Assembly: GCF_014202335.1 (NCBI RefSeq)
Contig: NZ_JACHGP010000006.1
Span: 248,001 to 312,000 of the forward strand
Origin: Mycobacterium sp. AZCC_0083
Lineage (GTDB): Bacteria; Actinomycetota; Actinomycetes; Mycobacteriales; Mycobacteriaceae
Length of the DNA stretch: 64,000 nt
Direction of reading: 5' to 3'
This document shows, piece after piece, positions 17,078-24,084 of this stretch; position 1 is the stretch's first letter, and each line of letters begins with the position of its first letter. A model generated the notes under the pieces. It was not told the origin of the DNA. It made no database searches and saw only the letters and a program-made list of their open reading frames with translations. A program made the position numbers and the translations under genes.

Positions 17078-17931
17078 CGGCAGGAGAGAGCGTGGCCACC
17101 CGCGCCAATGCGGCGCTTCCAGCGCTGAGCCGCGCGGAACGACGGGTGGGACGCGCGCTGCTCGCGGACTATCCCAGTGCCGGGTTGGCCAGTGCCGCAA
17201 GGCTTGCCGAACGCGCCGAGGTCAGCCCGCCAACCGTGCTGAGGTTCGCCCAGTCGCTCGGCTACGACGGGTTCACCGACCTGCAGGTCGCGCTGCGCGC
17301 CGAGCTGACGGCGCAATCCAGCGGGCCGATCACCCGGCTGCCGGAGGCACCCGCGGCGGGTGGACTGCTCGACCGGCTGTTGCAGCAGGCCCGCGGCCAG
17401 AACGACCGCGCCATCGAGACGCTGGCCCTGCTTCCGGATTCGGCGTTGGAGGCCGCGGTGGCGCTCCTGTCGGATGTCGGTCGGCCGCTGCATCTGCACG
17501 GCGGGCGGTTCTCGCACCTCCTGGCGATGCATCTGGCCGCGCATCTCGAACAGCTGCGTCCCGGGGTGCGGTTGCTCGCCGATCCCAGTGGCCGCGACCT
17601 CGGCACGATGATGGAGCTGACCCGCAGGGACGTCGTCGTGCTGTTCGACTATCACCGGTATCAACGCAGCTCGGAGGAGCTGGCCGCCACCGTGCATCGT
17701 GCCGGTGCCACCATCTTGCTGATCACCGACGACCTCGCCTGCCCGGTGGCCCCCGAGGCCGAGGTCGTGCTCGCAGCGTCGAGCACCGTCGGCACGGTCT
17801 ACCAGAGCATGGCGGCGGGTTTCCTCCTGACCGAGCTCCTCATCCCGCTGGTCATGGATGCCATCGGTGAACCCGCGCGCACCCGCATGGCGTTGTGGGA
17901 GGAGCAGCGCCGCGCCGAACTGTTGCCCTGA
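17074..17931 (+). CDS. MurR/RpiR-family transcriptional regulator
   Basis: 285 residues, ATG overlapping the amidotransferase stop by four bases. N-terminal HTH_6 domain (LPALSRAERRVGRALLADYP, with the recognition region AERAEVSPPTVLRFAQSLGYDG), then a SIS sugar-isomerase-fold ligand domain (about 110-270, with LHLHGGRFSHLLAMHLAAHL). RpiR proteins usually sense phosphorylated sugars, but several control amine or amino acid use. Its coupling to the amidotransferase makes it the local regulator of the divergent ligase/permease operon. Confidence 0.85.
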   Translation: MTAGESVATRANAALPALSRAERRVGRALLADYPSAGLASAARLAERAEVSPPTVLRFAQSLGYDGFTDLQVALRAELTAQSSGPITRLPEAPAAGGLLDRLLQQARGQNDRAIETLALLPDSALEAAVALLSDVGRPLHLHGGRFSHLLAMHLAAHLEQLRPGVRLLADPSGRDLGTMMELTRRDVVVLFDYHRYQRSSEELAATVHRAGATILLITDDLACPVAPEAEVVLAASSTVGTVYQSMAAGFLLTELLIPLVMDAIGEPARTRMALWEEQRRAELLP

Positions 17932-17956
17932 GCGCTCCATTGCATACCCTGATCAA

Positions 17957-18637
17957 ATGGCCGGAGGGACGAAGCGCTTACCGCGCGCCGTGCGTGAGCA
18001 GCAGATGCTCGACGCCGCGGTGCAGATGTTCTCGGTCAACGGCTATCACGAGACCTCGATGGACGCGATCGCCGCGCAGGCCGAGATCTCCAAGCCGATG
18101 CTCTACCTCTATTACGGGTCGAAGGAAGAGTTGTTCGGTGCGTGCCTGAACCGTGAACTGGGTCGCTTCGTCGAGAAGGTGCGTGCCGACATCGACTTCA
18201 CTCAGAATCCAAAGACATTGCTGCGCAACGCCGTGGTGTCGTTCCTGAGCTACATCGATGCCAACAGGGCGTCGTGGATGGTGCTCTACACCCAGGCCAC
18301 CAGTTCGCAGGCGTTTGCCCACACCGTGCGTGAGGGTCGCGAGCGGATCATCGACCTGGTGGGCAGGCTGCTGCTGTCGGGCACTCGGCACCCCGAGCCG
18401 GACACCGACTTCGACATGATGGCCGTCGCACTGGTGGGCGCGGGAGAGGCGGTGGCCACTCGGGTCAGCACCGGCGACGCCGACGTCAACGAGGCTGCCG
18501 AGTTGATGATCAACCTGTTCTGGCGGGGGTTGAAGGGCAGGCCATCCGATACCGGCGGGCAGGAGCGCAGCGACTTGGGGATTGACACCGGGGCGGCTGA
18601 TTCAGCTCCCATCGATCCGGCCGCTGCCGCCAGCTGA
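17957..18637 (+). CDS. TetR-family regulator (Rv0238-like)
   Basis: 226 residues. Starts at ATG 17957; GGAG-like spacing is weak. N-terminal TetR helix-turn-helix: MLDAAVQMFSVNGYHETSMD followed by ISKPMLYLYYGSKEEL. The C-terminal ligand domain is generic, with an extra polar tail of about 25 residues. In M. tuberculosis the TetR gene Rv0238 directly follows lpqI; here 8.6 kb has been inserted between the two, which marks the edges of the amine block. Target and ligand are unknown. Confidence 0.82.
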   Translation: MAGGTKRLPRAVREQQMLDAAVQMFSVNGYHETSMDAIAAQAEISKPMLYLYYGSKEELFGACLNRELGRFVEKVRADIDFTQNPKTLLRNAVVSFLSYIDANRASWMVLYTQATSSQAFAHTVREGRERIIDLVGRLLLSGTRHPEPDTDFDMMAVALVGAGEAVATRVSTGDADVNEAAELMINLFWRGLKGRPSDTGGQERSDLGIDTGAADSAPIDPAAAAS

Positions 18638-18710
18638 GCACTCGCTCCCATCGCTTCCGCGGCGTTAGAATGTTATTGACTTTTTAAGTAGTTAACACGA
18701 TGGTGTACGC

Positions 18711-18757
18711 AAGAAGGTCGGCGCGGCGACCGGGGTGTTCGTGGCGTCGACCTTCTT
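18711..18757 (+). terminator. possible terminator after the TetR gene
   Basis: Inverted arms AAGAAGGTCG (18711-18720) and CGACCTTCTT (18748-18757), 10 bp perfect, separated by 27 bases and followed by CTTTTTCT. It lies in the 152-base gap between the plus-strand TetR and the end of the minus-strand TetR at 18790. The loop is long, so it is less certain than a compact hairpin. Confidence 0.4.
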
Positions 18758-18789
18758 CTTTTTCTATCTCCGGGCGAGTGCCCCGCAGG

Positions 18790-19392
18790 TCAGGCGGGCA
18801 CTGCCGCGCTACGGGTGATCGGAAGAATGTAGCGGCGGGCGTATTCGGCCACCTCCGCCTTGCTCTGCAGGGCCGGTCCAGAGTGGGGTGCCAGCAGTAG
18901 CGAGTGTGCGATCCGCACCAGTACCTCGGCGAGTGCGACGGGGTCGGCGATGGTGAGGCCGTCGGCCTTGGCGGCTCGCCGCATGTTCTCCGCGCCGAAC
19001 GCGATCGCCATGTCGATGGACGGGCCCGCGGCAGTGGTCAAGAAGGGCAGCACCACTTCCGGTTCGGTCGCCAACTCCCGCGCCATGAGTGGGTGGCTGC
19101 GGACGCACCACAAGATTCCGGTGAAGCCGCAGACGACCTTGTCGTCGAAGGAGTCCAGCTGGCTCGCTTCCTCGTACACGTCGGTGAAGAGCCGTCTGAA
19201 CTCGGTCATCACGGCCGTGAGGAGTAGCTCGTTCTTTGCTGGCCAGCGCCGGTACACCGTCATGTGCGAGACGCTTGCGTACTTGGCGACCTGCTCGACG
19301 GTCGCGCGCTTCACGCCGAAGTCGACGAGAACCCGCAGGGCCGCGTCGAGAATCGCGACGCCTGTGCGGTCGGGCTCTTGATCGTCGGCCAA
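18790..19392 (-). CDS. TetR-family regulator of the adjacent efflux module
   Basis: 200 residues beginning MADDQEPDRTGVAILDAALR. The helix-turn-helix is VEQVAKYASVSHMTVYRRWP, with the KNELLLTAV continuation typical of TetR. The C-terminal domain is 120 residues with no recognisable ligand signature. It is divergent from a leader peptide, membrane protein and ABC exporter, with palindromes in the 247-base gap, the classic arrangement for a self- and efflux-controlling repressor. Confidence 0.82.
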   Translation of the reverse strand: MADDQEPDRTGVAILDAALRVLVDFGVKRATVEQVAKYASVSHMTVYRRWPAKNELLLTAVMTEFRRLFTDVYEEASQLDSFDDKVVCGFTGILWCVRSHPLMARELATEPEVVLPFLTTAAGPSIDMAIAFGAENMRRAAKADGLTIADPVALAEVLVRIAHSLLLAPHSGPALQSKAEVAEYARRYILPITRSAAVPA

Positions 19393-19410
19393 GGCCGTGG
19401 TCCTTCGATA

Positions 19411-19435
19411 GTTAACGTGTTACGCGGTTGCTAAC
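19411..19435. promoter_or_regulatory. candidate TetR operator, repressor side
   Basis: GTTAAC (19411-19416), GTTAC just after, and GTTGCTAAC (19427-19435) form an AT-rich dyad cluster close to the start of the minus-strand TetR gene. The half-site GTTA is shared with the perfect palindrome at 19534. Confidence 0.35.
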
Positions 19436-19533
19436 AGCGAGTATGTCACGGCGTCGCGCCGATCCGACGGTACGCATCGGTGCCATCCGGAGGGACTTCT
19501 GCACAGGCAAGTTGACAGCACCGTTGTTATGCT

Positions 19534-19545
19534 GTTACTGGTAAC
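19534..19545. promoter_or_regulatory. palindromic operator GTTACTGGTAAC
   Basis: Perfect 12-bp palindrome GTTAC-TG-GTAAC, about 17 bases downstream of a good -35 hexamer TTGACA (19512-19517), so it would overlap the -10 region of the promoter reading into the leader peptide, membrane protein and ABC exporter. Likely target of the divergent TetR. Confidence 0.5.
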
Positions 19546-19580
19546 TTAACATGCGCACGTTCAAGGTCGGGGAGGACCGA

Positions 19581-19643
19581 ATGCGATCACGGTTGATGAG
19601 TCAGTCCGGTGACGGCACGCGACTGACGGGCGGGCGGGCGTGA
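19581..19643 (+). CDS. 20-residue leader peptide candidate
   Basis: Small frame MRSRLMSQSGDGTRLTGGRA with a strong ribosome site GGGGAGG (19570-19576) six bases before its ATG. Its TGA overlaps the GTG start of the next gene by the four bases GTGA. A longer form could begin at the ATG near 19551. Strong Shine-Dalgarno and exact coupling argue that it is translated and that it sets translation of the membrane protein gene, which has no ribosome site of its own apart from GC-rich sequence. No homology is known to me. Confidence 0.4.
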   Translation: MRSRLMSQSGDGTRLTGGRA

Positions 19644-20017
19644 AGAACCTGATCCGAGATCGCTTCACTATCGCCGTCGTGGCCGGCCTCATCGCCATCA
19701 TTGGCGTGGTCGCCTTCTACTATCCGATTCAGCTCAGCGCCTACGACCCATGGGGGATGAAGATTCCCTGCGGCACCGCGATGTCACCGGACGTCGACCA
19801 AGCGGTCGAAGCCGACATGTACACCGCGAACCCGCCAGTCAAGGCAGCCTCGTCGGGGCCCACCGACTATGCGGCGGAATGCAACCAGGCCGTCTGGATC
19901 CGGCGGGGCTGGTCGGTGCCCCTGACCCTGGCCGGTGTGATCGTGGTGGGCGTGATTGCGCTGGGCCGCCGGCCGCAGTCTCAAACCCAGGCTCGCGAAG
20001 CGGTATCCAAGGAGTGA
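19640..20017 (+). CDS. small two-helix membrane protein
   Basis: 125 residues from GTG 19640. Helix 1 is about residues 10-28 (FTIAVVAGLIAIIGVVAFYY) and helix 2 about 94-109 (VPLTLAGVIVVGVIALG). The loop between holds two Cys (IPCGTAMSP and AAECNQAVW), which could form a disulfide outside the membrane. Charge distribution puts both ends inside. Function not recognised. It sits between a TetR-controlled promoter and an ABC exporter, 95 bases before the latter, so it is probably part of the same efflux or stress module. Confidence 0.65.
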   Translation: MKNLIRDRFTIAVVAGLIAIIGVVAFYYPIQLSAYDPWGMKIPCGTAMSPDVDQAVEADMYTANPPVKAASSGPTDYAAECNQAVWIRRGWSVPLTLAGVIVVGVIALGRRPQSQTQAREAVSKE

Positions 20018-20112
20018 ACCACAGCGCAGTCGACGGTCAGGTGATTCCCGCCGCAGCCGGGAACTTCGACGGATAGGCTCCGCAGCAGCACGCCAGGCAC
20101 CGTCGATTCACG

Positions 20113-22026
20113 ATGCGAACTTGCCTCCTTGCTCGAAAGAGGTGGACTCATTTGGTCGAGGCGGTGTCGGCAGCTCGGATGAGTCCCGATCGTCTGATCA
20201 GGCGCAGCCTCGGTATGCTCGGCGCCGTCCGTGGCCTGATCGTGGTCCTGCTCGTCGTCGGCGTGATCGCGTCCGCGTTGCCCTACGTCTCGGCTGCGGC
20301 ATTCGGGCCCATGATGCAGGTCGTCGCCGACGCGGGTATGAGCGGAAACCTGAGCGGGGTATGGGATTTGCGCGGCCCACTGGTCGCCCGTGAGAACGGT
20401 GTGCTCAGCGGGGTGGCCGGCTCGGTGCCCTTCGCGGTGCTCTTGGCGACGTGGGCGGTCTCGCTGTTGCTGGCGCAGTTGATGTATCTGGTGAACGCCT
20501 GGGTGGGGACCAAGGTCGAGAAGGTGCTCGTCACCGACATCCGGCAGCGCGTCCACGATCACCTCCAGACACTGTCGCTGGACTTCTTCACGGCTTCGCG
20601 CAGTGGTGCGCTGATGCAGCGTGTCACGGTGGAATCCACTGGTGTGCAACGGCTTCTGACCAGCTGCCTGCTGCCGCCGCTGATCGATACCGTCGTCCTT
20701 CTGGTGGCGGTTTCCTATCTGGTGGCGCTGTCGTGGCAGATGACGGTTGCCGCGCTCGTCCTCACGCCGTTGGCCCTATTGGTGCTGAAGTACGCGGGCC
20801 GCCACGTCCAGGCGGCAGTGCGACGGACGATGGACGAGGACCGCGCCATGGGTGCGGAACTGGAACAAACCATCAACGGGATCTCTGAGATCCAGCTGTT
20901 CAACGCCCAGTCCGTGCGCAGCAAGCGTTTTCGCGAAGTGTCGGACCGCGCAGCCGAGAGTGACGCGTCGACCGTGATGTGGATGCAGGCCACCGCGAAC
21001 GGATCTCAGGTGTTCATCGCCCTGAGCACCGTCGTGGTGTTGCTGGTCGGTATCGGATTCAGCTCGAGCTTCGGCCTCACGTTCGCAAGCTTGATGGTCT
21101 TCGCCGGAATGGTCCCGACGATGTTCGGTGCGGCGCAACGGGTCATGGGCGCGTACACCACGTACCAGTCGGTCTCGCCCAGCGCTGCCTCGACGTACGA
21201 GTTGCTCGACACCCGCCCGACGGTTCAGGAGCACGCGACCGCAGCCGCACTCGGCGAGGTGCATGGCAATCTCGTGTTCGAGGACGTGGCCTTCGGCTAC
21301 GCCGCAGGGCAGATGGTGCTGGACGGGATCTCGTTCTCCATCAAGGAGGGTGAGACGGTGGCCCTGGTCGGTGGCATCGGGTCGGGAAAGTCGACGGTGT
21401 ACAACCTGCTCCTGCGATTCCTGGACCCGCAGCGGGGCAGGATTCTGCTCGACGGCCGCCCGATCACGGAGGTCACCATCGCCTCGCTGCGCGGCCAGGT
21501 GTCCAAGCTCGCCCAGTTCCCCTTCTTCACCAAGGACACCATCCGCGAGAACATCCGACTGGCACGGCCGGAGGCAACTGACGCAGACATCGAAGCCGCG
21601 TCCGAGAACGCCAACGTCCACTCCGTCATCGTCGACCCGACGAAGATGCACGACGGGTACGACACCGTGGTGGACGTGCAGGTCCCGTCAGGCGGTCAGA
21701 AGCGACTGATTGCGTTGGCGCGCTGCCTGTTACGCGAACCGGAGGTGCTACTGCTCGACGAGCCGACCGAGAACCTCGACGCCGACCAGCGGGCCAGGTT
21801 GACAAATGTGATCCGCGGCTACGCGAAGGGCCGCACGTGTCTGGTGATCAGTCACGACATGGACTTCATCGCCGCCGTTGCCGATCGCATCTTGGTCATC
21901 GAGCACGGACGCATCGCGCAGCAGGGCGACCACAGGACGCTGATCGCGGAGGGCGGGCTCTACAAGCGGTTATACGAGGCGCAGAACGTGGATCCCGACT
22001 TGGTCTATCCGGCTACAGCGCCGTGA
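20113..22026 (+). CDS. fused ABC exporter (type IV permease plus ATPase)
   Basis: Half-transporter of the lipid/drug exporter type, 637 residues from ATG 20113; ATG at 20179 (MSPDRLIRRS) is an alternative that would remove a dubious Cys/Trp-rich start. Six membrane helices occupy about residues 35-330, with the coupling region VTVESTGVQRLLTS. The nucleotide-binding domain has Walker A GGIGSGKST near 419, Q-loop SKLAQFPFFT, signature PSGGQKRLIALARCLL (Pro instead of the usual Leu), Walker B EVLLLDEPTENLD and the switch His in VISHDMD. It presumably works as a homodimer. Its 3' end overlaps the remnant of an htdX copy on the other strand. Likely regulated by the TetR at 18790. Confidence 0.85.
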   Translation: MRTCLLARKRWTHLVEAVSAARMSPDRLIRRSLGMLGAVRGLIVVLLVVGVIASALPYVSAAAFGPMMQVVADAGMSGNLSGVWDLRGPLVARENGVLSGVAGSVPFAVLLATWAVSLLLAQLMYLVNAWVGTKVEKVLVTDIRQRVHDHLQTLSLDFFTASRSGALMQRVTVESTGVQRLLTSCLLPPLIDTVVLLVAVSYLVALSWQMTVAALVLTPLALLVLKYAGRHVQAAVRRTMDEDRAMGAELEQTINGISEIQLFNAQSVRSKRFREVSDRAAESDASTVMWMQATANGSQVFIALSTVVVLLVGIGFSSSFGLTFASLMVFAGMVPTMFGAAQRVMGAYTTYQSVSPSAASTYELLDTRPTVQEHATAAALGEVHGNLVFEDVAFGYAAGQMVLDGISFSIKEGETVALVGGIGSGKSTVYNLLLRFLDPQRGRILLDGRPITEVTIASLRGQVSKLAQFPFFTKDTIRENIRLARPEATDADIEAASENANVHSVIVDPTKMHDGYDTVVDVQVPSGGQKRLIALARCLLREPEVLLLDEPTENLDADQRARLTNVIRGYAKGRTCLVISHDMDFIAAVADRILVIEHGRIAQQGDHRTLIAEGGLYKRLYEAQNVDPDLVYPATAP

Positions 22027-22147
22027 CGGTTCCGGTCAGGTGCGGGTAGCCCTTCGACAGGTTCCGCAGTGACAGGTCCCAGCCGTCTTCGGTCCGATCG
22101 GCGTAGAGGCCTGCCCGCGCAGGCAGCAGCACCGGCTTGCCGAACCG
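22013..22147 (-). pseudogene. 3' fragment of an htdX-like gene
   Basis: On the minus strand this stretch reads RFGKPVLLPARAGLYADRTE, then DGWDLSLRNLSKGYPHLTG, TVTAL and a stop codon at 22013. It aligns with the end of the intact htdX (23207-23345), with one long identical run ending CAGCACCGGCTTGCCGAACCGC and several substitutions elsewhere. Upstream of 22148 the similarity ends abruptly. The stop is inside the last codons of the ABC exporter. Differences from the resident gene, including conservative codon changes, suggest it came from a diverged relative instead of a fresh copy. Confidence 0.75.
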
Positions 22148-22255
22148 CCAAGATCATCGAGTCTGTGCAGGAGTTGTTCTGGGAGCGCTGGGTAGACGAG
22201 ATATCGCTGCGCGACGTCGCCCATTGCTGATAGCGGCGCGGAGGCGCCGGAAGTC

Positions 22256-22918
22256 GTGATAGTTACGGGCATGCGCAGAAAACTGTTGTCGGCGATCGCC
22301 GGACAGCTCGGTCGTCCACACGGTCGCCTCAACCGAGTCGTCGCCATTGCGCTCAACCGGGGGAACCGACCCGCGGTGGCCGCGGCCGTGCGGGCGTCGG
22401 CCGCCGCGCCGGGTGACGTGGTGGCCGACATCGGCTTCGGTGGCGGCGTCGGCCTTTCGATGCTGCTGGATCGCGTCGGCGCCGGCGGCGTCGTCCACGG
22501 AATCGAGATCTCCCGCGAGATGCTCGACCGAGCCAGGGCACGCAACATCCGGCACCGGGCCGCTGGTCAACTGCGGCTGTCGGAGGGCTCGATCACGGCG
22601 CTCCCGCTGCCGGACCACTGCCTGGACGCCGCCATCACCGTCAACACCATCTACTTCGTCGCAGACCTCGACGAGGCCTGCTCCGAGCTGGCGCGCGTCC
22701 TGCGTCCCGGCGGGCGCCTCGTCGTCGGCATCGGCGACCCGGAGGCCATGGCGCGGCTGCCGTTCACCGGCTACGGATTCATCCTCCGACCCGTCGACGA
22801 CGTGATTGCCGCCCTGCGCACGGCCGGTTTCGACCTGACGGACCACCAGCACCTCGACGACATTGCGATCCCGCACCATCTACTCGTCGTCACTCGCTCG
22901 GCCGAAGGCCTCGCATGA
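22256..22918 (+). CDS. class I SAM-dependent methyltransferase
   Basis: 220 residues from GTG 22256, or 215 from ATG 22271 (MRRKLLSAIAGQLG), which may be the better start. Motif I is VVADIGFGGGVGLSML near residue 60, with the acidic ribose-binding residue in VHGIEISREML; motif II/III region is LDAAITVNTIYFVADLDEAC and LRPGGRLVVGIGD. This is the UbiE/Methyltransf_11 pattern. Substrate unknown. The gene is flanked by the htdX fragment and the intact htdX end, so it lies in the segment that arrived by recombination. Confidence 0.75.
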   Translation: MIVTGMRRKLLSAIAGQLGRPHGRLNRVVAIALNRGNRPAVAAAVRASAAAPGDVVADIGFGGGVGLSMLLDRVGAGGVVHGIEISREMLDRARARNIRHRAAGQLRLSEGSITALPLPDHCLDAAITVNTIYFVADLDEACSELARVLRPGGRLVVGIGDPEAMARLPFTGYGFILRPVDDVIAALRTAGFDLTDHQHLDDIAIPHHLLVVTRSAEGLA

Positions 22919-23002
22919 TGCGACACCAAGCTCTACCGAAACGATCTCGGTCGCCGTAGTCGCCAACATCGTCGCCTGCGCGCTGCAAGTGCATCCAGTG
23001 GC

Positions 23003-23158
23003 ATGATCGCCATCGTGACATTCACCTTCGGCCTCGGGTACGGCACCTGGCTGGGATGGCGATTCGCCAAGGCGGACAACAAGATCAACGATGATCTGAC
23101 GAACTTCACGGAGTCGGCCCGGGTCGTCAGCGGTCTCGCGCGAAGACATGCGGGATAG
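23003..23158 (+). CDS. possible 51-residue membrane peptide
   Basis: MIAIVTFTFGLGYGTWLGWR followed by a charged tail with FAKADNKINDDLTNFTES. One short hydrophobic helix and a soluble end. It fills most of the 288-base gap between the methyltransferase and htdX. No clear ribosome site and no homology known to me; it may not be a gene. Confidence 0.25.
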   Translation: MIAIVTFTFGLGYGTWLGWRFAKADNKINDDLTNFTESARVVSGLARRHAG

Positions 23159-23206
23159 CTCAGTTGGGTGTTGAACGCCAGGTTCGACGCGAACTTCGTG
23201 CTGCCC

Positions 23207-24079
23207 TCAGCCCACGGCGCGGATCGACCCCGTCAGGTGCGGGTAACCCTTGCTGAGGTTGCGCAGTGTCAGGTCCCAGCCGTCGGCGGTCCGGTCGACG
23301 TAGAGGCCTGCCCGCGCAGGCAGCAGCACCGGCTTGCCGAACCGCACCGCGTACTCGACGGCGTCGGGAAGCTGGCCCTCGATGTTCGCCAGAACTGCTG
23401 CAGCGCTAAACATTCCGTGCGCGATGACGGTGGGGAAGCCGAACAACTTGGCCCCGATCGCGTTGGTGTGGATCGGGTTGTGATCCCCTCCGACCGACGC
23501 GTAGCGGCGGATCTGGCCAGGCGTGATGCGCAACACCGCGTTCGGCGGTGGTAGCTTCGCCTGCTTCTTCTGCTCCGGCTTGGGTTCGCCGGACAGGCTG
23601 GTCCGCTGCTGATGCAGGAACGTCGTCACCTGGTGCCACGCGGTGTCGTTGCCGACCTTGATGTCCGTCACCAGGTCGACCAACAGACCCTTCCGGTGTT
23701 CGCGGAGGTTCTCCGCGTGCACGGCCACGTCGACGATATCGGTGACCGAGATCGGCTGGTACTGCGTGATGCGGTTCTCGACGTGTACCGAACCCATTGC
23801 GGCGAAGGGAAAGTCGAAACCACTCACCAACGCCATCACCGAGGAGAAGGTCAGCGCGAACGGATAGGTCAGCGGCACGGTGTCGCCGAACCGCAGCCCG
23901 GTGACCGCGGCGTACTCGGCGACGTTGGTCGGGTCGATGGCCAACCCGTCGACGGCCACCGTGCGATCGGGCAGAGCGCCATTGCGCGGGACGAACGGCA
24001 ACGCTCCCGCTGCCGCCCTGACCAGGTTCAGCAATCCATTGGGTTGACCCTCTGTGCGTTGCGCCACGATGTTCACCAT
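23207..24079 (-). CDS. htdX: (R)-3-hydroxyacyl dehydratase HtdX (MaoC-like)
   Basis: Double hot-dog-fold enzyme that dehydrates (R)-3-hydroxyacyl thioesters, linked to fatty-acid elongation or interconversion with FabG4. 290 residues from the ATG at 24079. The C-terminal half carries the hydratase motif YASVGGDHNPIHTNAIGAKL, where the Asp and His are catalytic, followed by FPTVIAHGM. The N-terminal half is the degenerate substrate-binding hot dog. Starts 5 bases after fabG4, as in Rv0241c/Rv0242c. A partial copy of its last 45 or so codons lies at 22013-22147. Confidence 0.92.
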   Translation of the reverse strand: MVNIVAQRTEGQPNGLLNLVRAAAGALPFVPRNGALPDRTVAVDGLAIDPTNVAEYAAVTGLRFGDTVPLTYPFALTFSSVMALVSGFDFPFAAMGSVHVENRITQYQPISVTDIVDVAVHAENLREHRKGLLVDLVTDIKVGNDTAWHQVTTFLHQQRTSLSGEPKPEQKKQAKLPPPNAVLRITPGQIRRYASVGGDHNPIHTNAIGAKLFGFPTVIAHGMFSAAAVLANIEGQLPDAVEYAVRFGKPVLLPARAGLYVDRTADGWDLTLRNLSKGYPHLTGSIRAVG

Positions 24080-24084
24080 AGTTC

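Noticed and set aside
18703..18818. Hydrophobic reading VGAATGVFVASTFFFFYLRA between the two TetR genes
   Set aside because: No start codon before it in frame after a TAA; overlaps the hairpin at 18711-18757 and the end of a TetR gene. Could be a remnant but not supportable.
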